A DNA stretch of 64,000 nt from Charina bottae. Its lineage: Eukaryota; Chordata; Lepidosauria; Squamata; Charinaidae. The stretch covers positions 4,774,001 to 4,838,000 of the forward strand of contig JALMGJ010000020.1 of the NCBI GenBank assembly GCA_023362775.1. The letters run 5' to 3'. Below, piece by piece: positions 42,720-54,177 of the stretch. The notes beneath the pieces were generated by a model. The model saw nothing but the letters and a program-made list of their open reading frames with translations, did not search any database and had not been told where the DNA came from. Each line of letters begins with the position of its first letter. The stretch's first letter is position 1. The position numbers and the translations under genes were made by a program.

Positions 42720-43311
42720 TGTGGGTTGTTGCTGGATTTTGGGGTTTCAGGCGCAGAGTAATCCAAACAACGTATAAGGCTAACAATATTTTATTGTAGC
42801 ATAAGGCAATAATGGAGATATAGTACATTATTGCAAAAGGAAAAAACAAAGCATACGCAGAGTTCCATCAGCAGATGTGATGAAAAATCATGGCCCATAC
42901 AAAGGCCAGGCATAGTTACAGTTCAGGAACAGAGTACATGGTAACAGGACAGATAGAAGTCAAGAAGAAAGATGGATGTAGACCCATAGTTCATAGCTAA
43001 ATTATACACTTGGTTCAGCATTCTGATTGGCCATATGTGGGTCAGGACATTTTCAAACTGACAATGCATTTACAGAGTTGTACTTACTATAAATCGCCAT
43101 GAGATGGCAGTGTTGCACATTGTCTTCCCTTCGGGACACTGTTCCCATGAGATAAGCTGTTGTTTTGGCTATGGCAAGGCCACACACCTGTTGTTTACTT
43201 GCGTTTTGTTATGGGAACATTTACAGCAGAGGGAATGGAAAAATACTGGCTTCACTGAATTCACAGTGAAGGAATCCATTCGCATGAATTCTACATAGAA
43301 AAACTCTAACA
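42720..43311 (-). mobile_element. Solo LTR of the copia family, inside a SINE
   Basis: 592 bp, TGTGGGTTGT to CTCTAACA, with exact 5-bp duplication GCCAC (42715-42719 and 43312-43316). Its complement shares several blocks in order with the LTR at 11522: CATGGGAACA, GCAACACTGCC, CCAATCAGAA, AAGTGTATA, GATTACTCTGCGCC. On the minus strand it carries a CCAAT box, TATA and an AATAAAAT polyadenylation signal. It is a product of LTR-LTR recombination and has no internal genes. Confidence 0.93.
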
Positions 43312-43436
43312 GCCACATGACCGTGGAAGCGTCTTCGGACAACGCTGGCTCTTCGGCTAACAAACGGAGATGAGCACCGGCCCCTAGAGTCAGACATGAC
43401 TGCACAAATGTGCGGGGGGAAACTTTACCTTTTTTT
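43312..43436 (+). repeat. Sauria-type SINE, 3' part
   Basis: Resumes GCCACATGACCGTGGAAGCG, GAGATGAGCACCGGCCCC, the Bov-B-like GAGTCAGACATGACTG and AAACTTTACC, and ends before the AACTTTTGGTT duplication. Confidence 0.95.
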
Positions 43437-43543
43437 AACTTTTGGTTTGGTCATGTACACCATCCAGAGTTGGTCAGATTGGTAATCTATAAATGCAATA
43501 AAATGAATGAATACAAATATATATAAACATATACATACCCACA

Positions 43544-43621
43544 AGAGCCATTTTGGTATAGCAGTTAAAGGCACCAGGTTAGAACTGGGAGACTTTGAGT
43601 TCTAGCCCTGCCTTACCCAGA
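43544..43621 (+). repeat. tRNA-derived SINE, 5' fragment, interrupted
   Basis: GAGCCATTTTGGTATAGCAG and GAGTTCTAGCCCTGCCTTA are the head and B-box region. The body (CCAGTCACTCTCCCTCAGCC ... CAAGACTGA) resumes at about 43908-43965, after a ~285-bp insert. Confidence 0.8.
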
Positions 43622-43907
43622 TATGCAAAGATTAACACCAGGATTAGCACCAGAGGAACAATCAAACAGCACAATATACCCTAATCAAGGAACTATTAAC
43701 TCAGTCAATCAACCAAGCAGCAAACCACAGCCCAATCAAGGAACTACCAAGGGGAGAACAACACCCCCACCAGCACAAGCAGGACAAGCCATGGTATATA
43801 AACAGAGAGCAAGTCCCACTCCCTTTTCGCACTGAAGATGTTGCCTAGCCTGGCAATGAAACGTCTGCAAGAAAACAAGGGTCAGAGAGCACCAAGGACT
43901 CCACAGG
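43622..43907 (+). mobile_element. Penelope-like insert with hammerhead-like core
   Basis: Contains a CCCAATCAAGGAACTA direct repeat (CCTAATCAAGGAACTATTAA and CCCAATCAAGGAACTACCAA) and a TGGTATATAAACAGAGAGCA promoter-like stretch. Next come the hammerhead-like core and GTCAGAGAGCACCAAGGACT. It lies within a SINE and lacks coding sequence; the 70-residue frame is an artefact. Family assignment is inferred from the core and neighbouring motifs. Confidence 0.6.
43832..43864 (+). ncRNA. Hammerhead-ribozyme-like core
   Basis: CTGAAGA (43832-43838), stem II TTGCC (43841-43845) with GGCAA (43852-43856), then GAAACGT (43858-43864). Same architecture as 21057 and 55242. Stem I and III partners are not evident. 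Confidence 0.65.
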
Positions 43908-44072
43908 CCAGTCACTCTCCCTCAGCCTAGGAAGAAGGCAATGGAATCAAGACTGACTTGTAGGTACAAAACACAAAGACACAGATAGATATAGATATAT
44001 TTACATTTGAATTGAATTTATTGGTCTGAGATTGTAAATAATTTCAATTCAGTTATAGATATATAAATATAT

Positions 44073-44125
44073 AAGAGCCAGCGTGGTGTACTGTAGTGTT
44101 TAAAGTTCTGGACCAGGTTCCGTGA
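44073..44125 (+). repeat. tRNA-derived SINE, short 5' fragment
   Basis: GAGCCAGCGTGGTGTACTGT, then GTTCTGGACCAGGTTCCGTG. Head only. Confidence 0.5.
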
Positions 44126-44179
44126 AGAGTCCTTCATCCTGCAGGAGTCTGATTCAGGCCAATAATAATGATATGTATA

Positions 44180-44600
44180 TTTTTGAAGCAGAAGTCAACT
44201 ATACTTGAGATGGAGTCTGACCAGTGCAAAATAAAATGTGGCTATTACTCTCCATAATTTGGAAATTCTGTTTTTGTTGAAGCACCCTAAATTGTGTTTT
44301 TCTTTTTGAAATCGCTTCACAATTCTGATTCATCTTAAAGGAATCTACTCAGGAAGTTACAAAATGAAAAAATAATGTTGACCTGATCTTGACCAATCCA
44401 TACTGATATGTGGTAATGAATTGTTTTCAAGGTGCTTAATCTGAGATTTACTGCTCTGTAGTTCCTTGGATCCTCCTTTCCCCTCTTTCAAAGCTAGGAA
44501 CAACTGTTTTTTTCTTCAGTTCCTCCCTCTCCAAGATTTCTCAGAGATAACATAGACCATCAGCCCTTTTCTTCAGGTGTGCTATTAACCTTAAAATGAA
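44180..44600 (-). repeat. Old CR1-type LINE UTR remnant
   Basis: GAGATGGAGTCTGACCAGTG, GTGGCTATTACTCTCCATAA and CTGTAGTTCCTTGGATCCTC with GAACAACTGTTTTT and TTCTCAGAGATAACATAGAC correspond to an ancient amniote CR1/L3 region. Diverged; boundaries approximate. Confidence 0.5.
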
Positions 44601-47049
44601 ATCCTGTGTCTTCAATCTGGCAACACATGTCTTCTTGGAGAAAACTGGGGAGTTGTGCAGCTCTCCATTTGCCACCTTTCACTGAGCAGCTGATATACTG
44701 ATTATTTTCTCTGGACATACCTTTTTGGTTGTTCTTAACATCCATCTCTTTAGCCTTTTTGACATTTTTTCAGTTCGGTGTACCTATATATTCTTTTCCT
44801 TGGTGTAGTTTTTATTTTCTGATTTTCAGTAAATTACTTATGCAACCACAAGTATCTATGGCAAGTATTTTGATCTGAAGGTGATTCCTAAAATCTTCCA
44901 GTGATTTCCTAAAGCCTTGTAGAATGATCGCTGTCTTAAAGTGCATAGTCGGTGGCCTCCCTTTGCATATGATTATAACTGGCCTCAACCAAAAGACAAC
45001 ATAATCCTTACAATATGATTTATTGTATATTCTAGTTGGAATATGACAAGAGGCTGATGATGCTATCAATTGTATCCCTACCAGGATGCAGTGTCACTGT
45101 CAGATTTTGCTGTGAACTACAGCCATTTTCCTGGAGTTCTGAGGTTTCTGCTATAGCTTTGACAGTTACAAGCTATTAAAGATAAGGGGAATCAAATAAG
45201 TACTTGTTTATAAGCATGAAAACAAAAATCTCACAATTTGAGTAGCAACTTGTCCAAACAGCTCACATATTAAATACTTAGGCTGACACCTCACTGAGCA
45301 TAATAAAAGCAGTTCCAGAACTCTGTGTCCAAGCATTTGCTTCCACACGGCAATAGCAACCCACTAGTCACAATTAGACATAGTTCTGATTTCGCCAATG
45401 CTTGAGTGATCACTTTTTTTTGATAACTGAGTTCCCTGTAGAATTCCTCTACTCTGATCACCCACTCAGAAAACCAAGCACATTAATTTGAAAAACTGTA
45501 GAAGCATGTTCCATATAATGGCAATGGAATAATTGCTAGAAAATCTTTTACAGCAGATTTATTTTCATCTAATAAAGATTCCCTGATGGTGTACAAGTTC
45601 TGAATGTTTTCATGTACCCAATATGTTAAATGTAAAAATAATAATTTAACTTTCCACATTTCTTTATTAAATGATTTTGTTTAATGATAATTTGTATCAA
45701 ATGCAGAATTTTAATCTGCAGAAAATATTTCCTAGGGCTGTTCATTCAGTTTGAATTAAAAACTGAATTCCAAGGTGAACTGGGATAATTTGGGACAAAA
45801 TATCAGATGATAAAGTGGAAAGTGGATAGCTCTAACCCTGTTCCAATTCAAAATTCTCTGCTCTAGATTTCTTAATGGGCCAAAAAAAGGTGGGGGAGTC
45901 ACTTGGAGGACTGACTTCAGTGATTGGTCCTGTCAGTAACACCAAACTGGGTCCAGATAGTTTACATTCTGAGCTTGACTCCGTTATTGACTCACAGCAT
46001 CCCTGCTGGAGATGGATAGGTCACATGGTCAATGTTTGTGTTTCACTATTTCTGATAGAAAGTGGCTCACATGATTGAAGAATGTTCTTCGTATAGAAAG
46101 CTAGATGCCAAAGAGAACACTTCTAACTTTCTCTAGGGTGCTGTTATATAGAGGAGCATCCTATCACAAGTTCTTATCTACAGTCTCAAGTGGTGCTGTC
46201 CTCAGGTTTAGGTTTATAATCTCAGTGAACAACGAATAGTGGTGATGGGCACATCTTCCTCCTCCCAGCTAAATCTTTATGGATCTTGGTCTAATCAAGT
46301 GAGAAAGTTCTAACTCCTAATAATCATATAGTAACTGCATATGAAGAATACTCTAAAATGGAGCTTAATACATGCCTAGTAATCACAAACTCAGGTACAA
46401 TGGATTTGCATTTGAATTACTTTCTTGATGATGAGTGCACTGAGGGCAGAGAGCATCGAAGCACCAATGTGCAGTGCACTGATATTCTATGTAAGCCAAT
46501 GATTCTCAGGCAAAACACAACCATTAAATAAATACGAAACAGATGTCTCCAATTCTCAAGGCTAGGAAACGACAGCCAAAAGTTCACTGACTTGATAGGG
46601 AAGGAGGAAGAGGTTTAGGATTAAACCTTGGGGCTGACACATACATACTTACAAACATATGCACTGGGGGGTGCGGAGGTTAATTCTTCAGTGGGCAGAT
46701 CTTCTGCATACATATGACTTCGTTCTTGTCTGCAGTACAGTAAAGCAATTTATCTAGCTGTGTTGAGTCTGTGAAGCTTCCACGGTTATTGAATCCAGGG
46801 TTAAGTTTTTGGAGAGTTGACATTTATTGCCATGCCAGGGATGAAAGCTGACAGCCTGTGATTGTTGGAGAAATCATTTAATCAAAGTTATATGGGATAT
46901 TTTCCCTGTATCAAATTCAGAGTATTGTTTATTCAAGGTTACCCCTGATTGCACATATACTGCTGTTGAATATTTCATATTAGCTTTCTATCTCTGAGTT
47001 GTTTTGTTCAGGCTGAATTGATACTTGCCAAGCTGATTTAACCAGATAA
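44601..47049. other. No feature recognised
   Basis: AT-rich, mostly unique-looking. Short frames only. The left end may continue the old CR1. No terminal repeats, pol III boxes or splice-flanked frame seen. Confidence 0.4.
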
Positions 47050-47333
47050 TCTAGATAATATCATGTGACCGCAACTTACAATTTTACTTCTGCATTCTCC
47101 ACTAACTCTGCTTGTTGTAAGCCAGTTGGGAAGCATGTGAATGGCGCTCAAGTGACTGCGGGATGCTGTGACGGTTGTAATGTATACCAGTTGTGAAGCA
47201 CCTGAATGGCAATCACGCAATCGCGGGATGCGGTGATGGTTGTAAATGTGAGGATTGGTTGCAAAGCTGTTTTTTTTTACATCTTTGTAACTTTGAACCT
47301 AAACAAGGCAGTTGGTCAGCGAGGACTACCTGT
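47050..47333 (-). mobile_element. Unclassified interspersed repeat with ACTACCTGT end (copy B)
   Basis: Ends GAGGACTACCTGT, the complement of the start of copy A (24027). Holds two ~70-bp tandem modules with GAATGGCGCTCAAGTGACTG and GAATGGCAATCACGCAATCG followed by GCGGGATGC and GGTTGTAA. Copy A has the complementary ACCATCACAGCGTCCCCGC. Shared modules make the family real, but class remains open. Confidence 0.6.
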
Positions 47334-47780
47334 ATAACCCAGCCTTCCCTAATGTGGTACATCAGAGAAGTTGGACTGCAAATCTCATCATCTGTACCCA
47401 GCATGGAAATAATTTTGCTGTTTGGGAATGGTATGTATTGTAATACTATACTTTGGAAGGTGGGCATCCTTAAATACCCACTTCTCTACAAGAGGCTAGT
47501 CGTCCCTATGACTAATTCAGTCAGTGAAAGGAAAGGAAATGGAGAGAATAATCTGCTAGATATAAATGACTACATTTGATTTGATTGGTTTAGATATTTT
47601 ATTATTCATTAGAGTGGTTATTTTGGAGTCTATAATACATTTTAATTGGACTGTGATGTACACTACTTAAAGCTGGTTGTATGATTGAAGAGGCAGAGAA
47701 GCCAGAGGAATAAATAGAATAAATACAGTCTTGGTACCTAGACTTAAGCTGGCTGTTACATTTCCAGATGATGGGTTGGG
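47334..47780. other. No feature recognised
   Basis: AT-rich, unique-looking DNA. Confidence 0.45.
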
Positions 47781-47789
47781 ATAATGCTA

Positions 47790-48122
47790 CGTAAAGGTAA
47801 AGGTTCCCCCCGCACTTTTGTGCAGTCGTGTCCAACTCTAGGGGCCGGTGCTCATCTCCGTTTGTTAGCCAAAGAGCCAGCGTTGTCCGAAGACGCTTCC
47901 ACGGTCATGTGGCCGGCATGACGCACGTGGAACACTGTTACCTGCCCACCAAAGTGGTACCTATTCATCTACTTGCATTTGCATGCTTTCGAGTTGCTAG
48001 GTTGGCAAGAGCTGGGGCGAGTGCGGGAGCTCACTCCGTCACGCGGGGCCAGGGATTCGAACTTGCGATCTTCCGATCAACAAGTCTGGTGTCTTACCCG
48101 CTGAACCACCACACCCATAGAT
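47790..48122 (-). repeat. Sauria-type tRNA SINE with 9-bp target duplication
   Basis: Minus-strand copy with GTAAAGGTAAAGGTTCCCCC at the left and the head complement CCGCTGAACCACCACACCC at the right. ATAATGCTA flanks it (47781-47789 and 48123-48131). About 12 bp around the B box are missing (GGGATTCGAACTTGCG). Confidence 0.94.
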
Positions 48123-48131
48123 ATAATGCTA

Positions 48132-49060
48132 TCTTATAACAAAAGATTACAGTTTTGAAGTCCCCCTTCTCTCTGTTACTCTCCATATTAGTTTTAATGC
48201 TTTGCAGCTCTGGTTGTGCAGCTTGGCCTAGCTGTGGCTGTGTCTATCAAACCTGAATTGTCTTCTCTGCCTCTAAACCTGTCCTTGCTTGTTGTTATGC
48301 GAAACAGAGAATGGAGAATAACACTTGTGTTATTTCCATTTCTAACTAAGTGACCTTAGGTACCCCCTCAATTCATCACAGTTTAAAAGCCCAACAGAAC
48401 ATTATTTTTCCACAGCCTAGTTCATCTTGCGATGTGTGGAAGCAAACCAGAGGCCCGCCTGACAAAGGAACAGGCCTTTTCCTTGGAGGGGATGGGGATG
48501 GGGCTCTGGAGGGGCTCTGATTTGGCATTGGTTTATATAAGAGCAATGTCTGGGGCTGCAGGGTAAGAAAATACAGGTCTGGTCTGTAAATCATGTATTT
48601 GATCATGCAAAATAGGAAGCAAGGATGTCCAGGCCAGAAGTGTTAAGTATGTAACTGCTTTCCATTTTGTATGGAATATTTTGCATAGTGGGGGGTGCTC
48701 GTTATTAGGGAAAAGAAAGTGTTAAAATACAATAGCAGAAATAATCATGCATGTTAAGGTTCAAAGATTAATCTTTTGAACCTGAGGATCAGATCAGATC
48801 AGATCAGAGAAAGGCGGCTTTTCTCCACTCCTCTAGAGCACGGTGTCTAGTTATGTCAACTGTCATGTCCACAAAACTGCATTCTCACTCGTGTTTGTGG
48901 GTGCCAAAGAAGGCTGCAGGTTTCAGGTTGGAAAGATGTTAAAAGAATAGGCCATGGAGGAATGCAGGCTGCCCTCCAAATCCACTGAGCATTACTTTGT
49001 CATCCGGCAGGTTGCTCTCAATGGGATGTGGGAGATACTGTGTGTGGCATGCACGTTCCC
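48132..49060. other. No major feature; short pentanucleotide run
   Basis: Unique-looking sequence. AGATC is repeated about five times at 48786-48808. Confidence 0.45.
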
Positions 49061-49063
49061 AAT

Positions 49064-49064
<1 letters not shown>

Positions 49065-49111
<47 letters not shown>

Positions 49112-49113
49112 TT
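49065..49113. repeat. (TTTA)n microsatellite
   Basis: About 12 ATTT/TTTA units. Confidence 0.95.
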
Positions 49114-50730
49114 TTAATGAAACCAAGTGAAGGAAAGCAGCTCTCAACCTAGTGCAGGAAGCAATTAAAACTTTTTAACTATGAGCTGTCCTCTTGAACA
49201 AAATCGCCCTCTCAAGCTGTTTTCCCCACTGGGAAAAATATATAAGGCTATCCATCTTTTCATCTATGGAGAGCAAAACAGCTGGGGAAGGCAGCTTTAG
49301 TGGACAAGTGATTGGCAGTGAAACCATTAGGCATTATTAAAGTGAAAACAAAACTGTCAGGCAAACAATGTGTCTTCTCCGTCTCACTCTTAAGTTCCAA
49401 TGATTACTACCTCTGAGGATGAGGTATTCAATTAACACGTTGTCGACCAGTATTGCATCGCATAAATTCATCACCGGACCTTACGGGCTTCAAACGAGGA
49501 CAATACTGTATGCCTCAGCATGCTGCATGCTTTGTTGGTTTCTCTCTCTAACCTCCAAGCGTTTTTTTTTTTTAATGGAATGTTAGTGAATTTTTAGCAT
49601 TTTTAATGAAATAAAGGAAACTTCTACTGGTTTCTACTTTGCAGACCGATAAGACCATTTTGGCTGTGGTAGTTTTCTTCCATAGTGACACGAATATATG
49701 GCATCACTAGACACTGAGTTGGACCATACATCTGTCACTAGCTGTGTTGTCTTCTCTGCCTCCAGACCTGGAGACTGATTGCTACTTGTCCATACTTGTC
49801 CAAGGGACATAACCTCTGATGAGATTGTTAGGGAGTAAACCTTGGCTGCTGCTTGTCATGTAAAGGATGCTCAGTCTATGTGTTACTGGGCATCTACTTG
49901 AGTTTAGAGTCTTAAACTGGCTTTATACCTTTTTAAAACAAGCAAGGTTTGCATGATAAGAAACAAAGTTGGCAAACCTGTAAGAATATTATGATTCCCA
50001 TGCTTGGCAGACACGTCTGTTACGCTTTGCAGGTTGTGCACACAACACAGAGAATTTACAAAATGTCTTATTTTAATAAAAGCTTGCACAGCACGTTTGA
50101 AATTCTGGTGGATCTGACTATGAATTAGTCAGTGATGAAAGGATTTTTTCACTGAATAAATAGCCCTTGCTAATCATGAACTTGCTTTTAATGCCCACTA
50201 GGTCAAATAAGCCTTTTGTTCTCTATGAGTCTGCTCAACCACCTTAGTATGCCCTTGCGGGCTTGGTGCTGATTTCTACACTCATTGCTCAGAGTACTTG
50301 ATTTCTTTGCAAACAGTGCATGTTATTAATATTCCCAAAGAACCTGGGTCAGAAGTTGAATGTCTATTTTCCACTCCAATGAAATTCAAGGAGAAATGTC
50401 AAGACAGGTGAGAGGCAGGCCTGATTTCCAACATGTGTCATTAAATGGATATTATATGTGTTGACACAAAGGTTAATCTAAGGATGACTTTCTTATTTTT
50501 CATGGAAAAAGAAAGACACAGGTTTGAAAATCAGAAAATTGTCTTTTCTTTGAAGCTCAATAGTTTGCAAGTAAGAGTGACAAGTCATATTCTTTTAGAA
50601 GCTTGTAGCTGATTAAAAAGAAACTACAACTAGTTACCAAGAGCTTTAAAAAATCTCAGTCCAATTTGTTTGATCTGGGAAAAGGTAATTCATTAAACTT
50701 CAGAGGAAGAAGAAAACTGTTCTGGATTAG
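49114..50730. other. No repeat or gene recognised; possible conserved non-coding DNA
   Basis: The longest stretch with balanced composition and no visible transposon sequence (especially 49120-49520). Nothing coding. It is only a candidate for conserved regulatory DNA. Confidence 0.35.
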
Positions 50731-50731
50731 G

Positions 50732-50733
50732 AG

Positions 50734-50809
<76 letters not shown>

Positions 50810-50810
50810 T
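50732..50810. repeat. Compound (GCT)n-(ATT)n microsatellite
   Basis: Ten or more GCT units pass directly to about fifteen ATT units. Poly-Ala and poly-Ile frames on both strands are artefacts. Confidence 0.97.
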
Positions 50811-50928
50811 GCAATAAAGGAAGAAATATCAGAAATTCAATCATTGTGAAATTATTTATGTACCAGAATTTATAAGATCACTCCACTCACAATTTGTGAC
50901 TCTGGGCAGAGTACATCAATATAAATTA

Positions 50929-50930
<2 letters not shown>

Positions 50931-50969
<39 letters not shown>
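50931..50969. repeat. (AAT)n microsatellite
   Basis: About 13 units, just after GACTCTGGGCAGAGTACATC, which resembles a CR1 3' end; the repeat may have arisen from a CR1 tail. Confidence 0.93.
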
Positions 50970-51348
50970 TACAAACCCAATATAACAAAACATGACCAAC
51001 ACACCTGCATGTTTCAAACCAACATGAGATCAGAATGCAATTGTCTTCCAGTGTCTTAGTGGAATGTAGCTCTTGGTAGGAATTTCTGAACTGGTAACAC
51101 CCAATCCACATTTCTGATTGCATTGGTCAGTCCACTCCATCAAATTTTTAGAACTGTTTAAAAAATCCAATACAAATCTGTCTCTATTTTTATTCACTGC
51201 TTATTTTATGTATATAATTTTCTCCAATGGGTGTACCTGTTAACATAAATTCCCCTTACATGTTTTTTAATGCAATATTCCTGATGTCCTTAATGCAGGC
51301 TTTTAAGCATAAATTTCCTCCATGTAACTATTACATTTTTTATACTAT
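50970..51348. other. No feature recognised
   Basis: AT-rich, unique-looking DNA. Confidence 0.45.
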
Positions 51349-51660
51349 CATAGAAGGTAGCAGTTGGAAAAGATCTTAAAGATCATTTAGCCCAATCCTA
51401 CAGCCTCCTTGACAGATGATCATCCAGCCTCTGTTTAAATACCAGGAGAGAGGGAGAGATTACCAAGAGTCCCTTGCAAGGGAGATGGGCGGGGAATAAA
51501 TTGAAATAATAAAAATAAATAAAAATAAAATCTTGAGGCATTGTGTTCCATTGTAGCACAGCTCTTACCAGTAGGAATTTTTCCTGATGTCCAATCAAAA
51601 TCTTCTCCCTACTAATTTAAATGCATTGTTCCTGGAACAACTCTGGACAATTGTACCCCA
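51349..51660 (-). repeat. Old CR1-type UTR with nested CR1 tail
   Basis: ATCATAGAAGGTAGCAGTTG, AAAGATCTTAAAGATCATTT and CCAATCCTACAGCC are the complement of the classic amniote CR1 3' end. The match resumes TGAGGCATTGTGTTCCATTG ... AATGCATTGTTCC after a short plus-strand CR1 tail (CAAGGGAGATGGGCGGGGAA plus AATAAAAATAA, 51477-51530) inserted into it. Confidence 0.65.
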
Positions 51661-51775
51661 TCATCTATATGACAGTTCCTCATATACTTAAAGACGGAAG
51701 CATGGCTAGTGATTGGTGCCACATACTCACTTCTTGTCGACCTGCAATCTTTGCTGATCTGACTTCCTGCTTCAA

Positions 51776-51776
51776 G

Positions 51777-51825
<49 letters not shown>

Positions 51826-51855
51826 CCTACCTACCTACCTACCTACCTACCTACC
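51776..51855. repeat. Compound (ATCT)n-(ACCT)n microsatellite
   Basis: About twelve ATCT units, then about eight ACCT units, abutting the SINE tail that follows. Confidence 0.96.
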
Positions 51856-51897
51856 TTTTATCCCGCCTTTATTATTTTTATAAATAACTCAAGGCGG
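51856..51897 (-). repeat. SINE tail fragment (GAGCCAGTTTGG family)
   Basis: TTTATCCCGCCTTTATTATTT and ATAAATAACTCAAGGCGGC are the complement of the alternative 3' tail seen at 3875 and 10241. Only the tail remains. Confidence 0.8.
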
Positions 51898-52169
51898 CAA
51901 ATGGCCTTGAGACTCAGACAGCCTTGATAATTTTGTATGGTCCCTGAACATTTTCTCCTTTGCAACTGCTCTATTGTCTCATGTTGTGGAAATCTTTATT
52001 TGGAACACAATGAATCATGCAAAATTAAGGTTTCTATGGTATGAAAAAATTATATTCTGTCTTTAGTGTGAATCACGTATCTTTAAAATTACTTCCTTGT
52101 TCTGAAATTTTAGTTTCAATTCCTTTTGTTTGTGTTTTGGCAAAGCTCTGTGATGTGGTGGTGTCACTG

Positions 52170-52335
52170 GCCTTTAAAAATGGCCTTTTTTAAGTGCCAG
52201 AACCCTCCAAGCAATGTGTACATTTAGTTTTATTGCTGTTGATTTTATATTGTTTTATTGGTTGTAAGCCTCCCAGAGTTATTTTAAGATGGGTGGCTAT
52301 ACAAATGTTTTAAATAAATAAAATAATAAATAATT
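52170..52335 (+). repeat. CR1/L3-type LINE 3' tail
   Basis: TTATATTGTTTTATTGGTTG, AAGCCTCCCAGAGTTATTTT and GATGGGTGGCTATACAAATG with an AAATAAATAA end. Confidence 0.8.
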
Positions 52336-53958
52336 TGTTAAAAATTAGAATCGCTTCATAACAAAACAAAAGGAAAAGATTTTGTCAGACAACTCAAAAC
52401 CACATTCAGAGTGAATGGATTCTTCACTGCCTATCTAAAACTCTGTAGGAACAGACCCAAATGTGCCCTCAAATGCAAGTTCCCCAGATGTGTTGCTGTG
52501 ATAGAATTGCCCCATCTGGTGCACCCCCTTATCTAGTCTTGTCAGGGGGACATGTCCCCTGTCCTCTGTGATGAATGTCAGTTTAGGGGCAGTCTCATGA
52601 GAGGATGAACTTATTGAGGAGTGGTCAAACTCATAAACCAAGGACGATGAGTAGTCTTTTGTAAGCGCTACCCCTGAAGAAGAAATCTTGTTTTTTATTT
52701 GCAGAAAAGCTGAGAAATACCAGCATGTGACTAAATCTGGTAAATACTATATTCCCAGAGGAATAACTGGTTGGTTTTGAATTGTAGCAGATTGACCATT
52801 ATCATATTACTAAAAGTGGTTGCTTTATTATATTGCCGCTGGCGAAAGATTGCATGTCTCTGCCATGCTACAAGATGTTCTTATCAAACAGAACCCTGGA
52901 TATACTGTTGAACTTATTTTCCTAATCGAGAACCCTTAATCATTTTTATCATATTTTAAACCTACAGCACTATGCTTCCTACTTACTTTCATGGCTGACT
53001 CAACTAACCAAAGGAACCTCAAAACTGTTTTTAAGGTAGAAAATAAATTACTTTAGATTTTCAACTATCTTGGATTCATTAATTAATATATCCCAGAGTG
53101 CCGTACTATTGATGTCCCTGTGCATAGTTCTTACAGCTGTTGGAAAGGAAAGGAACAAAAGAATTAATGTTGATGATAATTTAAACTGGCATGCTGAAGA
53201 AGAGGGGCAATAGCAGAAAGATCCCTGGACAAAAAAGATGCAGCCAGAGATTGTAACTAAGTACTTGGAATAAAACAGTGACACAGATTTTGTTTTAAAC
53301 ATTCTCCTTTGTCCTTTCTTAAATTTCTGCCTTTACCCTCATTTAATTAGCAATTTAGGTGATATAAGTTGGAAATAAATAAATAAAAATTGTAGTTTTA
53401 CATTGTGTTTTCTGCTTGATATGGCTAAGTAACAAAGTTTTTCAAATGTCTGTCTGACTTTACAGACAGATGGAGGGATTAACTTTGTCCATTTACATAT
53501 TCTAAGTAGAAATATATTTTCATTAACCATTCCCAATAAATAGCCACAGCTTTTGTTCAAGGATATCATTAATGAATGATATAATGAGGATAGCAGGCTG
53601 AAAATGGTTTTTGACACATTTGGGCACAGCATAGTTTCAAACTCTACTGAATGTCTGATAGCTGCATACATAGATACAGGTGAATACATGTAGATTTTGG
53701 GAAATATGTTAAAAGCATTAATTTAAAATCATTCATGTTGCATTGCAGGTATTTCTCAAAGTGGTTTACAGCACTGAAAAACTGCATTTAAAAGAAAAAG
53801 TAAATACTGGTTTAAATATATCACATATAAATAATAAAAGCACAGAGTTACGGAAATGGATTTGTTGAAAAGCATGAGTAGAAAAATAATTTAGCAATAT
53901 AACCATATATTAAAAGGCCTAGGAAAATTAAACTATTTTCCCTGGTACCAGGAGGATT
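52336..53958. other. No feature recognised
   Basis: AT-rich, unique-looking DNA. The 116-residue minus frame (53689-53339) has no motif or splice context that I can support. Confidence 0.4.
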
Positions 53959-53966
53959 ATTTAGTA

Positions 53967-54169
53967 CAGGGTTTTTCAAATTGGATTCTGTAGAACTGTA
54001 AGTTTTTGTAAGAACTTGATGGGGTTCCGTGAGAGACTAATGCTACCCCACCCCAAAAAAAGTTCTCTTGAATGCAGCCAATTTTCTATCACTAGAACTT
54101 TCCCTCTTGATTATCGGTTCTGGGATTCTTGTTTTCAGTTAACAGCCTGAAAAAGTTTGAAAACCTCTG
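53967..54169. mobile_element. hAT-type MITE, third family
   Basis: 203 bp, starting CAGGGTTTTTCAAATTGG and ending AAGTTTGAAAACCTCTG. Flanks ATTTAGTA (53959-53966) and ATCTAGTA (54170-54177) match at 7 of 8. Ends resemble Charlie-like hAT elements; interior unrelated to the GTGTCG family. No transposase. Confidence 0.85.
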
Positions 54170-54177
54170 ATCTAGTA

